Under the pieces are notes generated by a model. The model did no database searches, had not been told where the DNA came from, and worked only from the letters and a program-made list of their open reading frames with translations. DNA of 64,000 bases. Origin: Mycobacterium avium subsp. avium. Lineage in GTDB: Bacteria; Actinomycetota; Actinomycetes; Mycobacteriales; Mycobacteriaceae. Shown piece by piece: positions 42,528-51,591 of this stretch (position 1 is its first letter; each line of letters opens with the position of its first letter). The position numbers and the translations under genes were made by a program. The DNA lies in assembly GCF_009741445.1 (NCBI RefSeq), contig NZ_CP046507.1, positions 4,092,001-4,156,000 on the forward strand. The letters are read 5' to 3'.

Positions 42528-43073
42528 CTACTTGCCCAGCGCGCGCAGCGCCCGGGCGAACACCTCGTCCAGGGTGCCGACGGCGTCGACCGTCTTGAGC
42601 TGGTCGCGGTAGTAGTCCAGCAGCGGCGCCGTCTCGTCGCGGTACACCTTCATCCGGTTCAGGATCACCTCGTCGGTGTCGTCGGCCCGGCCGCGCGCCT
42701 TGAGCCGCGCCAGCAGCTCGTCCTGGGACACCCGGAACTCCAGCACCGCGTCGATGTCGGTGCCGCGGCGTTCCAGCATCTCGTGCAGCGCCTTGGCCTG
42801 CTGCAACGATCGGGGAAACCCGTCCAGGATGAAACCGTTGGCGGCGTCCGGCTCGCTGAGCCGGTCGTCGACGAGCTGGTTGGTCAGCTCCGCGGGCACC
42901 AGGTCGCCGGCGTCCAGGTAGCGCTTGGCCTCCAGCCCCAGCTTGGTCCCGTTCTCGATGTTGCTGCGGAACAGCTCACCGGTGGAGATCTGCGGGATCC
43001 CGAGCTTCTCGGAGAGCTTCTGGGCCTGCGTCCCCTTGCCCGCTCCCGGCGGCCCCAGCAAAACGACTCTCAC
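42528..43073 (-). CDS. adk: Adenylate kinase
   Basis: A 181-residue short-form adenylate kinase (AMP + ATP to 2 ADP). The P-loop is L-L-G-P-P-G-A-G-K-G-T-Q; the AMP site has I-S-T-G-E-L-F-R and G-F-I-L-D-G-F-P-R-S. The lid is short and lacks zinc cysteines, as usual in mycobacteria. GTG at 43073 overlaps the secY stop (GTGA). Confidence 0.97.
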   Translation of the reverse strand: MRVVLLGPPGAGKGTQAQKLSEKLGIPQISTGELFRSNIENGTKLGLEAKRYLDAGDLVPAELTNQLVDDRLSEPDAANGFILDGFPRSLQQAKALHEMLERRGTDIDAVLEFRVSQDELLARLKARGRADDTDEVILNRMKVYRDETAPLLDYYRDQLKTVDAVGTLDEVFARALRALGK

Positions 43074-44395
43074 TTGAGGAACCCTTCATAGTTGCGCTGC
43101 ATGAGCTGACTCTCGATCTGCTTGACCGTATCCAAGCCCACGCCGATCATGATCAAGACCGCGGTACCGCCGAACGGCAGGTTCTGCACCGCCCCGCCGT
43201 TGCCGATCTGCAGGAACAGGTTGGGCAGCACCGAGATCGCACCCAGGTAGATGGAGCCGGGCAAGGTGATCCGGCTCAGCACGTAACGCAGGTAATCCGC
43301 GGTGGGCTTGCCCGGCCGGATGCCGGGGATGAAGCCGCCGAACTTCTTCATCTCGTCGGCGCGCTCGTCGGGGTTGAACGTGATGGACACGTAGAAGTAC
43401 GTGAAGAAGATGATCAGCCCGAAGTAGATGCCGATGTAGACCGGGTCGCTGGGGTCGGACAGGTAGCTGCCGACGAACTTGTCCCACCAGCTGTTGCCGA
43501 CGCCGCCGCTGCCGCTGCGGATCAGCTGGGTGATCAGGTGCGGGATGTAGATCAGCGAGGACGCGAAGATCACCGGGATGACGCCGGCCTGGTTGACCTT
43601 GAGCGGCAGGTACGTCGAGGTGCCGCCGTACATGCGCCGGCCCACCATCCGCTTGGCGTACTGCACCGGGATGCGGCGCTGCCCCTGTTCGACGAACACC
43701 ACGCCGACGATGATGATCAGCGCGGCCACCAGCACGGCGGCGAAGATCATGCCGCCGCGGCTGTCCAGGATGGTCTTGCCCTCGGCGGGGATGCGCGCCG
43801 CGATACCGACGAAGATCAGCAGGGACATGCCGTTGCCGATGCCGCGCTCGGTGATCAGCTCGCCCATCCACATCACCAGCGCCGCGCCGGCCGTCATCAC
43901 CAGCACGATGACGACGAGGGTGAAGATGGATTGGTCGGCGATGATGTCCAGTGAGCAGCCCTGCAGCAGCCCGCCGTTGGCGGCCAGCGCCACGATGCTG
44001 GTGGCCTGCAGGATGGCCAGCGCGATGGCCAGGTAGCGGGTGTACTGCGTCATCTTGGCCTGACCGGACTGGCCTTCCTTGCGCAGTTCCTCGAAGCGCG
44101 GGATGACGACGGTGAGCAGCTGCACGATGATGCTGGCGGTGATGTAGGGCATCACCCCGACGGCGAACACGGTGAGTTTGAGCAACGCGCCGCCGGAGAA
44201 CAGGTTGATCAGCGAGTAGATCTGCCCGGCCGCGCCGCCGCTGGCTTCCTTGATGCACTGCTGGACGTTGGGGTAGTTGACGCCCGGGGACGGCAACGCG
44301 GCCCCGACCCGGTACAGGACGACGATACCCAGCGTGAAGAGGATCTTCCGTCTCAGGTCGACTGTCCGCAGCGATGAGATGAAAGCCGAAAGCAA
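43070..44395 (-). CDS. secY: Protein translocase subunit SecY
   Basis: A 441-residue channel with ten membrane helices. Conserved segments are F-S-G-G-A-L-L-K-L-T-V-F-A-V-G-V-M-P-Y-I-T-A-S-I, V-P-R-F-E-E-L-type V-I-P-R-F-E-E-L-R-K-E-G and K-V-N-Q-A-G-V-I-P-V-I-F-A. The TTG at 44395 is preferred over the ATG at 44431 because AGGAGGAAGAG lies just upstream and L-S-A-F-I-S-S-L matches the known mycobacterial N-terminus. In most bacteria rplO precedes secY directly; here about 12 kb separate them. Confidence 0.97.
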   Translation of the reverse strand: MLSAFISSLRTVDLRRKILFTLGIVVLYRVGAALPSPGVNYPNVQQCIKEASGGAAGQIYSLINLFSGGALLKLTVFAVGVMPYITASIIVQLLTVVIPRFEELRKEGQSGQAKMTQYTRYLAIALAILQATSIVALAANGGLLQGCSLDIIADQSIFTLVVIVLVMTAGAALVMWMGELITERGIGNGMSLLIFVGIAARIPAEGKTILDSRGGMIFAAVLVAALIIIVGVVFVEQGQRRIPVQYAKRMVGRRMYGGTSTYLPLKVNQAGVIPVIFASSLIYIPHLITQLIRSGSGGVGNSWWDKFVGSYLSDPSDPVYIGIYFGLIIFFTYFYVSITFNPDERADEMKKFGGFIPGIRPGKPTADYLRYVLSRITLPGSIYLGAISVLPNLFLQIGNGGAVQNLPFGGTAVLIMIGVGLDTVKQIESQLMQRNYEGFLK

Positions 44396-44561
44396 CTCTT
44401 CCTCCTGCGCAGCCGGGATTTCCTGCATCACGCGCCCAACACCCGCAGGCCAGGACGTACGGCCCGACTCAATTACAGCGCGTCAAACCGTGTACGAGAC
44501 TAACAGCTGGTCCGGCCGGGTCCGGTCAGGGCCTTTCCAGGAAGCCGTAAGCCGCGGGGCG

Positions 44562-44567
44562 TACAGT
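44562..44567 (+). promoter_or_regulatory. -10 element (TACAGT) of a methyltransferase gene, shared promoter type
   Basis: GCGTACAGTG occurs here and at 50567-50576, in each case upstream of an LCMT-like methyltransferase gene. A GCTAAGTA...CTTGG block follows before the ATG, similar to that at the other gene. The gap of 213 bases also holds the divergent secY promoter, which I could not define. Confidence 0.5.
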
Positions 44568-44608
44568 GCGGATGAATCGTTGCATTTGCTAAGTAACTTG
44601 GGAGCAGC

Positions 44609-45520
44609 ATGACACGCACCGACCAAGACAGTTGGGACCTGGCCTCGAGCGTGGGCGCGACGGCGACGATGGTGGCCGCGGCCCGCGCGCTGGCCAGCAC
44701 GGGCGAGCGCCCGATCATCAACGACCCGTTCGCCGCGCCGTTGGTGCGGGCGGTGGGCCTGGATTTCTTCCGCCGCCTGGTCGACGGCGAGGTGGCGCCC
44801 GCGGATCCGCAACGCGGGGAACGCGACCTGCAGCTGGAGACGGATTCGATCGCGGTGCGCACCCGATTTTTCGACGACTTCTTCACCGGCGCCGCCCGGG
44901 ACGGAATCCGCCAGTCGGTGATCCTGGCCGCCGGGCTGGACGCCCGCGCCTACCGGCTGGACTGGCCGGCCGGCGCCGTGGTGTACGAGGTCGACCAGCC
45001 CAAGGTGGTGGAGTTCAAGACCAACACCATGGCGGCGCTGGACGCCCGCCCGGCCGCGCAGCTGCGCACGGTCAGCATCGACCTGCGTGAGGACTGGCCG
45101 GAAGCATTGCGCGCCAACGGTTTTGATGTGACACAGGCGACGTCGTGGAGCGCGGAGGGCCTGCTGATGTACCTGCCGCCGGAGGCACAGGACCGGCTGT
45201 TCGACAACATCACCGCCCTGAGCGCGCCCGGCAGCCGGCTGGCCACCGAATATCACCCGGACGCCACCGGCACGACGATGGCGCAGCGCGCGCAGGAGTT
45301 CAACGACCGGTGGGCCAGGGTGGGCTGCGACATCGACCTGTCCGGGCTGTTCTTCGACGGCGAGCGCAGCAACGTCGTCGAGTACCTGACCGGGCGCGGA
45401 TGGCGGGTCAGCGCCCGGCCACGCCGGGACCTGTTCGACGACTACGGCCTGGCCTACCCCGAGGACGACGAGACGGCGCAGTTCCCCAACATCGTCGCCG
45501 TGAGCGCCGAGTTGGGCTGA
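44609..45520 (+). CDS. SAM-dependent methyltransferase, TIGR00027/LCMT-like (copy A)
   Basis: A 303-residue member of the large mycobacterial family of putative O-methyltransferases (Rv0731c type). Motifs: W-D-L-A-S-S-V-G-A-T-A-T-M-V-A-A-A-R-A at the N-terminus, D-P-F-A-A-P-L-V-R-A-V-G, V-I-L-A-A-G-L-D-A-R-A-Y-R-L as the SAM loop, Y-E-V-D-Q-P, and S-A-E-G-L-L-M-Y-L-P. Substrates are unproven. Three homologues lie at 50647-53430. Confidence 0.87.
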   Translation: MTRTDQDSWDLASSVGATATMVAAARALASTGERPIINDPFAAPLVRAVGLDFFRRLVDGEVAPADPQRGERDLQLETDSIAVRTRFFDDFFTGAARDGIRQSVILAAGLDARAYRLDWPAGAVVYEVDQPKVVEFKTNTMAALDARPAAQLRTVSIDLREDWPEALRANGFDVTQATSWSAEGLLMYLPPEAQDRLFDNITALSAPGSRLATEYHPDATGTTMAQRAQEFNDRWARVGCDIDLSGLFFDGERSNVVEYLTGRGWRVSARPRRDLFDDYGLAYPEDDETAQFPNIVAVSAELG

Positions 45521-45523
45521 CCG

Positions 45524-46188
45524 TCAGGCGGGTTTGGCGGCGGGCGCCCGGACGACCAGCGGGACGGCGGGGAAACACCACGCCATCTCGGTGCGCGACT
45601 TGCGCAGCGCGGCGGTGCCGTAACCCCGCTTGCGGAAATCGGGGTGGATCCAGATCCGCACGTTGACCTCGCCATTGAGCAGCTCGCCGAACACCATGCC
45701 GACCTTCTGACCGGAATCGACGGCGACGAACCAGGCGGCCTCCTCGTCGTCGAGGCGGGCCGTCGCCGCGCGGATCTCGTCGTCGAGGTCGCCGGCGGGC
45801 CCGCCGGATCCGTCGCCGGCCGAGCCCATGTCCTGGGTGCGGGCGGCGAAGATGTCGCGGTCCTCGGTGGCCGAGAACGGGCGCAGCTCCAGGGTCTCGC
45901 CCGAGCTGGCCGGGCGCTCGCCCACGGTGAAGCTCAGCTGCTTGTTCAGGTCCTCGAGTTCGGCCAGGATCTTGCGCCGCGAGTCGATGGTGAGCTGATC
46001 GAACGACATGCCCATCACCGCCTCGGCGGCCAGGTGCGAGGTGTCCAGCAGCGCACGATCGCCTCCACCGCGGCCGCCTTGTTCTCCGATTCCACCACCA
46101 CGTCGGCGATTTCATGCCGTCGTTCCAGCGCTTTCAACAGGGCATCGGCGATTTCCCGGCGGGCGGCTTTGCGGTCCTGGTCGGTCAT
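45524..46188 (-). pseudogene. GNAT acetyltransferase (Rv0730-like) broken by a 1-base frameshift
   Basis: The ATG at 46188 opens a frame M-T-D-Q-D-R-K-A-A-R-R-E-I-A-D-A-L-L that meets TGA about 58 codons later. Near 46050 the reading shifts: adding one C to GTGCGC-TGCTGG would give V-R-L-L-D-T-S-H-L-A-A-E-A-V-M-G-M-S-F and join the rest. The downstream part has a GNAT core (W-F-V-A-V-D-S-G-Q-K-V-G-M-V-F-G-E, then I-W-I-H-P-D-F-R-K-R-G-Y-G-T-A-A-L). The downstream part alone could start at GTG 46018 as a 164-residue protein. A real mutation and a sequencing error cannot be told apart here. Confidence 0.7.
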
Positions 46189-46214
46189 TGCACCAGCCTA
46201 GAACGCCGGTGCGG

Positions 46215-47570
46215 CTACCGCGCCACAACCGCGGGACACGGGCGGTTTCCCAACTCCAGGAACCGTTGGTAGCGGTCCTGCACCGGGGCGGCCCAGGCCG
46301 GGTCGGGCTCGACGACGCGCTCGGTGCGCACCCAGCGCGCGGCGTCGGTGAGGGTGGTCTCCAGGCCGGCGGCCATCCTGGCCAGGAACGCGGCGCCCAG
46401 CGCGGCGCCCTCGGCCACCGCGGACACCTCGACCGGGTGCCCGGTGGCATCGGCGATGGCCTGCAGCCACGGCCCCACCCGGGTGCCGCCGCCGGTGGCC
46501 ACGATGCGCGACACCGGCGCGCCGGACAGCTCGATGAGCTGGCGCACCACGAACCCGGACGCCTCGTAGGCGGCCCGGCGCAGCGCGGCGGCGTCGTGGG
46601 TCAGGTCCAGCGCCTCGAGCACGCCGCGGCGGTCCGGGTCGTGGAACGGGCTGCGCTCGCCACGCAGGTAGGGCGCGAACACCGGCACCCGCCCGGGCTG
46701 GGCGGATGCCGGATCCGCTTGTGCCACAACGCGATCCACCCAGCCGAGGAACAGCCCGCCGGCGTTGCTGGCGCCGCCGATCTGGCTCTTGCCCGGCGTG
46801 GTGTGCGGGATGGTCCACAGCCCGGGCATCTGCCGGGCCTGGGAAATGGTGGCCCACACGATCAGCGTGGTGCCGCACATCACCAGCACGTCGCCGTCGC
46901 GGTCGGCGCCGGCCACGAGCTGTTCGCACAGCGCGTCGATAGCGCCGGTGGCCAGCGCCGCGCCGCCCGGCAACTGCCCGACGACGGCGCCCATGCTGTG
47001 CACCCGCGGCATCTGCTCGACGCGCGCGCCGCGCTCGGCGCACGCGGCGGCGTCCCAGCCGGTCCCGTCGAACAACGGGAAGGCGGTGGCGGCGGTGGCG
47101 ACGTCGATCACCGCCTGGCCGGCCAGCGCGTGGTTGGCCACCGCGGGCGCCGGCCAGTAGCCGGCGGCACCGGGAGCGCGGGCCGCCGTCCAGCGCAGGA
47201 ACTCGGCGGCCTCGCCCAGCGCGGGCAGCGGCTGGTTTTGCGGGCCGCCCGGGGTGCGGCCCCGGCCGTCGCCGTAGAGCAGTCCCGGGGTGATCGGCGT
47301 GCCGGAGTCGTCGACCGCCGTCATCGACGGCACCATGGCCGCGACCGCCACCGCCGCGACGCCGGGCTGGTGCAGCAGTTCGTCCAAGGCGGCCGACGGG
47401 CCACGCCGCCACGCCGCCTCGGCGTCGTGCTCGAGCCGGTCGGGTGCCGGTATCCGCAGTTCGTGCGGGATGCGCACGCGGGCCATGACCCGGCCGTCGG
47501 CGTCGGCGGCTAACGCCTTGACCGCGGTGCTGCCGACGTCGATGCCGATTGTGACGTCCTTGCGTGACAC
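46215..47570 (-). CDS. xylB: FGGY-family carbohydrate kinase (xylulokinase-like)
   Basis: About 451 residues with the actin-like ATPase fold: N-terminal V-T-I-G-I-D-V-G-S-T-A-V-K, a phosphate-2 type M-C-G-T-T-L-I, and the C-terminal I-V-A-T-G-G-G-T-R-V-G-P-W-L-Q. Sugar phosphorylation is expected; xylulose is the label of the Mtb orthologue Rv0729, but specificity is unproven. The GTG at 47570 is chosen by similarity of M-S-R-K-D-V-T; a GTG at 47579 is possible. It is divergent from serA2, with only 30 bases between. Confidence 0.85.
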   Translation of the reverse strand: MSRKDVTIGIDVGSTAVKALAADADGRVMARVRIPHELRIPAPDRLEHDAEAAWRRGPSAALDELLHQPGVAAVAVAAMVPSMTAVDDSGTPITPGLLYGDGRGRTPGGPQNQPLPALGEAAEFLRWTAARAPGAAGYWPAPAVANHALAGQAVIDVATAATAFPLFDGTGWDAAACAERGARVEQMPRVHSMGAVVGQLPGGAALATGAIDALCEQLVAGADRDGDVLVMCGTTLIVWATISQARQMPGLWTIPHTTPGKSQIGGASNAGGLFLGWVDRVVAQADPASAQPGRVPVFAPYLRGERSPFHDPDRRGVLEALDLTHDAAALRRAAYEASGFVVRQLIELSGAPVSRIVATGGGTRVGPWLQAIADATGHPVEVSAVAEGAALGAAFLARMAAGLETTLTDAARWVRTERVVEPDPAWAAPVQDRYQRFLELGNRPCPAVVAR

Positions 47571-47600
47571 GGGCGTCACCGTACGCCAGCATTGGCAGGC

Positions 47601-48581
47601 GTGACGTCCAAACCGCGCGCCTTGGTGACCGCCCCGCTGCGCGGGCCGGGCCTGGACAAACTGCGGGCGCTGGCCGAGGTGGTCTACGACCCCTGGATCG
47701 AGCAGCGCCCGTTGCGCATCTACAGCGCCGAGCAGCTGGCCGAGCGGATCGCGGCCGAGGAAGCCGAAATCGTGGTGGTGGAAAGCGATTCGGTGCGCGG
47801 CCCGGTGTTCGAGCTCGGTGTGCGCGCGATCGCCGCGACGCGCGGCGACCCCAACAACGTCGACATCGACGGCGCCACCGCGGCGGGCATCCCGGTGCTG
47901 AACACCCCGGGCCGCAACGCCGACGCCGTCGCCGAGATGACCGTGGCGCTGCTGCTGGCCGCCACCCGTCACCTGCTGCCCGCCGACGCGGATGTGCGCG
48001 GCGGCAACATCTTTCGCGACGGCAGCATCCCGTATCAGCGGTTCCGCGGCGGCGAGATCGCGGGCCTGACCGCGGGGCTGGTGGGCCTGGGCGCGGTCGG
48101 CCGCGCCACCCGGTGGCGGCTGAGCGGGCTGGGTCTGCGGGTCATCGCGCACGACCCCTACCACCCCGAGGCCCGGCACGGTCTGGACGAGCTGCTGGCC
48201 GAGTCCGACGTGGTGTCGCTGCACGCCCCGGTCACCGACGAGACCACCGGCATGATCGGCGCCGAGCAGTTCGCGGCCATGCGCGACGGCGTGGTCTTCC
48301 TCAACACCGCCCGCGCCCAGCTGCACGACACCGACGCGCTGGTCGAGGCGCTGCGCGCCGGCAAGGTGGCCGCCGCCGGGCTGGACCACTTCGTCGGTGA
48401 GTGGCTGCCGACCGATCACCCGCTGGTCGGCATGCCGAACGTGGTGCTGACCCCGCACATCGGCGGGGCCACGTGGAACACTGAGGCCCGGCAGGCGCAG
48501 CTGGTGGCCGACGACCTGGAAGCGCTGCTGGCCGGCGCGACGCCCGCCCACATCGTCAACCCGGAGGTGTTGGCCCGATGA
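47601..48581 (+). CDS. serA2: D-2-hydroxyacid dehydrogenase SerA2
   Basis: A 326-residue dehydrogenase. The NAD-binding site is G-L-V-G-L-G-A-V-G-R-A-T; catalytic Arg is in N-T-A-R-A-Q, Glu in the segment near L-V-E-A-L-R and His in L-T-P-H-I-G-G-A-T. There is no ACT domain, so it is not the true serine-pathway SerA1. GTG at 47601 gives the 326-residue length of Rv0728c; TTG at 47592 is the alternative. ATGA couples it to the aldolase gene. Together with the kinase it suggests an uncharacterised sugar-acid pathway. Confidence 0.88.
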   Translation: MTSKPRALVTAPLRGPGLDKLRALAEVVYDPWIEQRPLRIYSAEQLAERIAAEEAEIVVVESDSVRGPVFELGVRAIAATRGDPNNVDIDGATAAGIPVLNTPGRNADAVAEMTVALLLAATRHLLPADADVRGGNIFRDGSIPYQRFRGGEIAGLTAGLVGLGAVGRATRWRLSGLGLRVIAHDPYHPEARHGLDELLAESDVVSLHAPVTDETTGMIGAEQFAAMRDGVVFLNTARAQLHDTDALVEALRAGKVAAAGLDHFVGEWLPTDHPLVGMPNVVLTPHIGGATWNTEARQAQLVADDLEALLAGATPAHIVNPEVLAR

Positions 48582-49231
48582 AGTTCGTCGACGACCCGGA
48601 ACAGGCGGTGCTGGACGCCGCCAAGGACATGCTGCGCCGCGGCCTGGTGGAGGGCACCGCCGGCAACATCTCGGCGCGCCGCTCCGACGGCAACATCGTC
48701 ATCACGCCATCATCGGTGGACTACCGCGACATGCAGCTCGACGACCTGGTGCTGATCGACCCCGCCGGTTCGGTGCTGCAGGCCGCGCAGGGCCGCTCGC
48801 CGTCCACGGAGATGCAGCTGCACCTGGCCTGCTTCGCCGCGTTCGACGACATCGGCTGCGTCATCCACAGCCATCCGGTGTGGGCGACCATGTTCGCCAT
48901 TGCGCACCAATCGATTCCGGCGTGCATCGACGAGTTCGCGGTGTATTGCGGCGGCGACGTGCGCTGCGCCGAGTACGCCGCCTCCGGCTCCCCCGACGTC
49001 GGCGCCAACGCGGTCAAGGCGCTGCAGGGCCGCGGCGCCGCCCTGATCGCCAACCACGGCCTGGTGGCGGTGGGCCCGCGGCCCGACAAGGTCCTGCACA
49101 TCACCGCGCTGGTGGAGCGGACCGCCCAAATCGTCTGGGGCGCAAGGGCTCTCGGCGGTCCGGTGCCAATTCCCGAGGACGTCAACCGCAACTTCGCCGC
49201 GGTGTACGGCTATCTGCGCGCCAACCCCTGA
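48578..49231 (+). CDS. fucA: Class II aldolase (fuculose-phosphate aldolase-like)
   Basis: A 217-residue zinc aldolase of the FucA/RhaD/AraD fold. G-T-A-G-N-I-S-A-R is the phosphate site. Zinc-binding His residues are in V-I-H-S-H-P-V-W and A-N-H-G-L-V-A-V-G. S-P-S-T-E-M-Q-L-H carries the catalytic Glu. It overlaps serA2 by four bases and matches Rv0727c. Substrate is not known; with the kinase and serA2 a three-step sugar breakdown is plausible. Confidence 0.9.
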   Translation: MKFVDDPEQAVLDAAKDMLRRGLVEGTAGNISARRSDGNIVITPSSVDYRDMQLDDLVLIDPAGSVLQAAQGRSPSTEMQLHLACFAAFDDIGCVIHSHPVWATMFAIAHQSIPACIDEFAVYCGGDVRCAEYAASGSPDVGANAVKALQGRGAALIANHGLVAVGPRPDKVLHITALVERTAQIVWGARALGGPVPIPEDVNRNFAAVYGYLRANP

Positions 49232-49257
49232 CGCCTCGGATCCCCTGGCGCGCTGGG

Positions 49258-50490
49258 CTAACGCTGGTCGAACGCCACCTTCACCGCGCCGGTCCGGCCC
49301 TGGTCGGCCAGGGCATGGAACGCGTCGCGCCAGCGGTCCAGCGTGAACGTGTGGGTGAGCATCGGGCGCAGGTCCACCCGCCCCGCCGCGGCCAGGTCGA
49401 GGTAGTGCGCGATGGCGTGCCGGCGCTGCCCGTCGACCTCCTCGACCCCGAAGGCGTTGGAGCCGACCAACGCGATCTCCTTGAAATACAAGGGGCTGTC
49501 CTCCCAGCGCTCGGGCGCGTGCACACCGGCCTTCACCAGGGTGCCCCGCGACCGCAGCAGGCGGACGGCGACCTCTAACGTCTCGGGTTTGCCGACGGTG
49601 TCGTAGACGACGTCGACCGCGCCGGGGTGGGCCATCGGCAGACCCAGCAGCGGCCGGCGCAGCCGGCCACCGCCCCAGCCGACCAGTTCTTCGATGACGG
49701 CCGTACGCGGTTCGTGCGCAACGACTTTGGCGGCGCCGAAGCGCCGGGCCAGCTCCGCCTGGGCGTCGAAGCGGGCCACCACGGCCACGGCGACCTCCGG
49801 GTAGAGCGCCCGCAGGATCGCCACCGCGCACAGCCCGAGCGAGCCGGCGCCGTACACCAGCGCCCGCCCCGAGCGGGGCGGCGGGTGGCGCGTGATCGCG
49901 TGCAGCGACACCGAGAACGGGTCGGCGAACACGGCCATCTCGTCGGGGACCCGCTCCGGCACCGCGAACAGCATGCTGTCGTGGGCCGGCATCAGCTCGG
50001 CGTAGCCGCCGGTCACGTCGGCCGAGACGCCGGTGTGGATGCCGGGTTTGAGGTCGCCGTCGGCGAAGCTCCAGCACAGGCTGTAGTCGCCGGCTTCGCA
50101 TGCGGGGCAGGGCGGTTGGATGCCGCGCGGCCCGCAGGACAGCCACGGGTTGAGCACCACCCGCTGCCCCACCGCCAACCCCCGCGCCCCGGGTCCCAGC
50201 GCCACCACGTCGGCCACCACCTCGTGGCCCATGACTTGCGGGAACGAGCAGAAGGCGGACATGGCGTTGTCGGCGTCGCCCTCGCCGAAGTCCATCAGGA
50301 TCTGCTTGGCGTCCGACCCGCAGATGCCGGTCAGCCGCGGCCGGGTGAGCACCCAATCCTCGTGCGGCAGCACGGGTTCCGGCACGTCGCGCAGCCCGGT
50401 CGGGGTGCGGGCCAGGTTCTGGACCAGCGGGTTGGCGTCGTCGGGCACCGCGACGGGCTCCGGCGCGACGCCATAGACCAGTGCCTTCAT
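49258..50490 (-). CDS. Zinc-dependent medium-chain dehydrogenase
   Basis: A 410-residue alcohol-dehydrogenase-like protein. Catalytic zinc residues are in G-I-C-G-S-D and V-M-G-H-E-V-V; structural-zinc cysteines are in P-C-P-A-C-E-A-G-D-Y-S-L-C. The cofactor loop is V-Y-G-A-G-S-L-G-L-C-A-V. It is longer than the usual ~350 residues because of an N-terminal ~30-residue insertion before the zinc site. I recall no gene at this place in Mtb, where fucA and the methyltransferases are neighbours. It converges on fucA with a 26-base gap. Confidence 0.88.
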   Translation of the reverse strand: MKALVYGVAPEPVAVPDDANPLVQNLARTPTGLRDVPEPVLPHEDWVLTRPRLTGICGSDAKQILMDFGEGDADNAMSAFCSFPQVMGHEVVADVVALGPGARGLAVGQRVVLNPWLSCGPRGIQPPCPACEAGDYSLCWSFADGDLKPGIHTGVSADVTGGYAELMPAHDSMLFAVPERVPDEMAVFADPFSVSLHAITRHPPPRSGRALVYGAGSLGLCAVAILRALYPEVAVAVVARFDAQAELARRFGAAKVVAHEPRTAVIEELVGWGGGRLRRPLLGLPMAHPGAVDVVYDTVGKPETLEVAVRLLRSRGTLVKAGVHAPERWEDSPLYFKEIALVGSNAFGVEEVDGQRRHAIAHYLDLAAAGRVDLRPMLTHTFTLDRWRDAFHALADQGRTGAVKVAFDQR

Positions 50491-50546
50491 GGCGCCGCCG
50501 CCCCGGCGATCACCACCCGCTTGCCCGCGTACGTCATCAGTAAAGG

Positions 50547-50574
50547 TTGCCGCGAATCGCGGGAAGCGTACAGT
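50547..50574 (+). promoter_or_regulatory. Promoter of the methyltransferase B-C-D array
   Basis: TTGCCG (50547-50552), 16 bases and TACAGT (50569-50574). GCGTACAGTG is shared with the promoter of copy A. The leader to the ATG is about 65 bases and unusually AT-rich for this genome. Confidence 0.55.
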
Positions 50575-50594
50575 GGGAGCAGCTTGTTATATCG

Positions 50595-50607
50595 GCTAAA
50601 TATTAGC
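50595..50607. promoter_or_regulatory. Palindrome GCTAA-ATA-TTAGC in the methyltransferase B leader
   Basis: A perfect inverted repeat with 5-base arms lies in the leader of copy B. A degenerate version (GCTAAGTA) followed by CTTGG occurs in the copy A leader, so a common regulator is possible. Confidence 0.4.
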
Positions 50608-50646
50608 TTGGCTACTACCTCGACGATCTCCGATAGGGGTGCGCAC

Positions 50647-51591
50647 ATGACTTCCACCAGGTACGAGGGCGACACCTGGGACCTGGCCTCCAGCGTGGGG
50701 GTGACCGCGACCATGGTCGCGGCGGCCCGCGCGATGGCCACCCGGGCGGACAACCCGCTGATCAACGACCCGTTCGCCGAACCGCTGGTCAAGGCGGTCG
50801 GCGTGGACCTGCTGTCCCGGCTGGCGGGCGGCGAGCTGGACCCGGCCGAGCTGAACGACGTGCACGACGGCGCCGCCGGGTCGGCCGGGGCGATGTCGCG
50901 GATGGCCGACAACATGGCCGTGCGCACCAAGTTCTTCGACGAGTTCTTCCTGAACGCGACCAAGGCCGGCATCGCGCAGGTGGTGATCCTGGCCTCCGGG
51001 CTGGACGCGCGCGCCTACCGGCTGGCCTGGCCGGCCGGCACGGTGGTCTACGAGGTGGACCAGCCGCAGGTCATCGACTTCAAAACCACGGCGCTGGCGC
51101 AGCTGGGCGCCGCGCCCACGGCCGAGCGCCGGGTGGTGGCCGTCGACCTGCGCGACGACTGGCCCGCCGCGCTGCGCGCCGCCGGGTTCGACCCGACCCG
51201 GCCGACCGCGTGGAGCGCCGAGGGGCTGCTCGGCTACCTGCCGCCGGAGGCGCAGGACCGGCTGCTGGACACCATCACCGAGCTGTCCGCGCCCGGTAGC
51301 CGGCTGGCCACCGAGAGCGCGCCCAACCCCGCGCCCGGCGAGGAGGAGAAGCTCAAGGAACGCATGCAGGCGATCTCGCAGCGCTGGCGCGCGCACGGGT
51401 TCGACCTCGACATGGCCGGACTGGTCTACTTCGGCGAGCGCAACGAGGCCGCCCCGTATCTGGCCGGCCACGGTTGGCGGCTGAACAGCGTCACCATCCG
51501 GGATCTGTTCGCGGCCAACGGACTTGACCCGCTCGATGACGACGACACCCGGATGGGTGAGATGCTCTACACCTGGGGGATCTATGAGTGA
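50647..51591 (+). CDS. SAM-dependent methyltransferase, TIGR00027/LCMT-like (copy B)
   Basis: A 314-residue homologue of copy A: W-D-L-A-S-S-V-G-V-T-A-T-M-V-A-A-A-R-A-M, D-P-F-A-E-P-L-V-K-A-V-G, V-I-L-A-S-G-L-D-A-R-A-Y-R-L and S-A-E-G-L-L-G-Y-L-P. It probably corresponds to Rv0726c. It is first of three consecutive copies; its stop lies eight bases inside the start of copy C. Substrate is unknown. Confidence 0.87.
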   Translation: MTSTRYEGDTWDLASSVGVTATMVAAARAMATRADNPLINDPFAEPLVKAVGVDLLSRLAGGELDPAELNDVHDGAAGSAGAMSRMADNMAVRTKFFDEFFLNATKAGIAQVVILASGLDARAYRLAWPAGTVVYEVDQPQVIDFKTTALAQLGAAPTAERRVVAVDLRDDWPAALRAAGFDPTRPTAWSAEGLLGYLPPEAQDRLLDTITELSAPGSRLATESAPNPAPGEEEKLKERMQAISQRWRAHGFDLDMAGLVYFGERNEAAPYLAGHGWRLNSVTIRDLFAANGLDPLDDDDTRMGEMLYTWGIYE

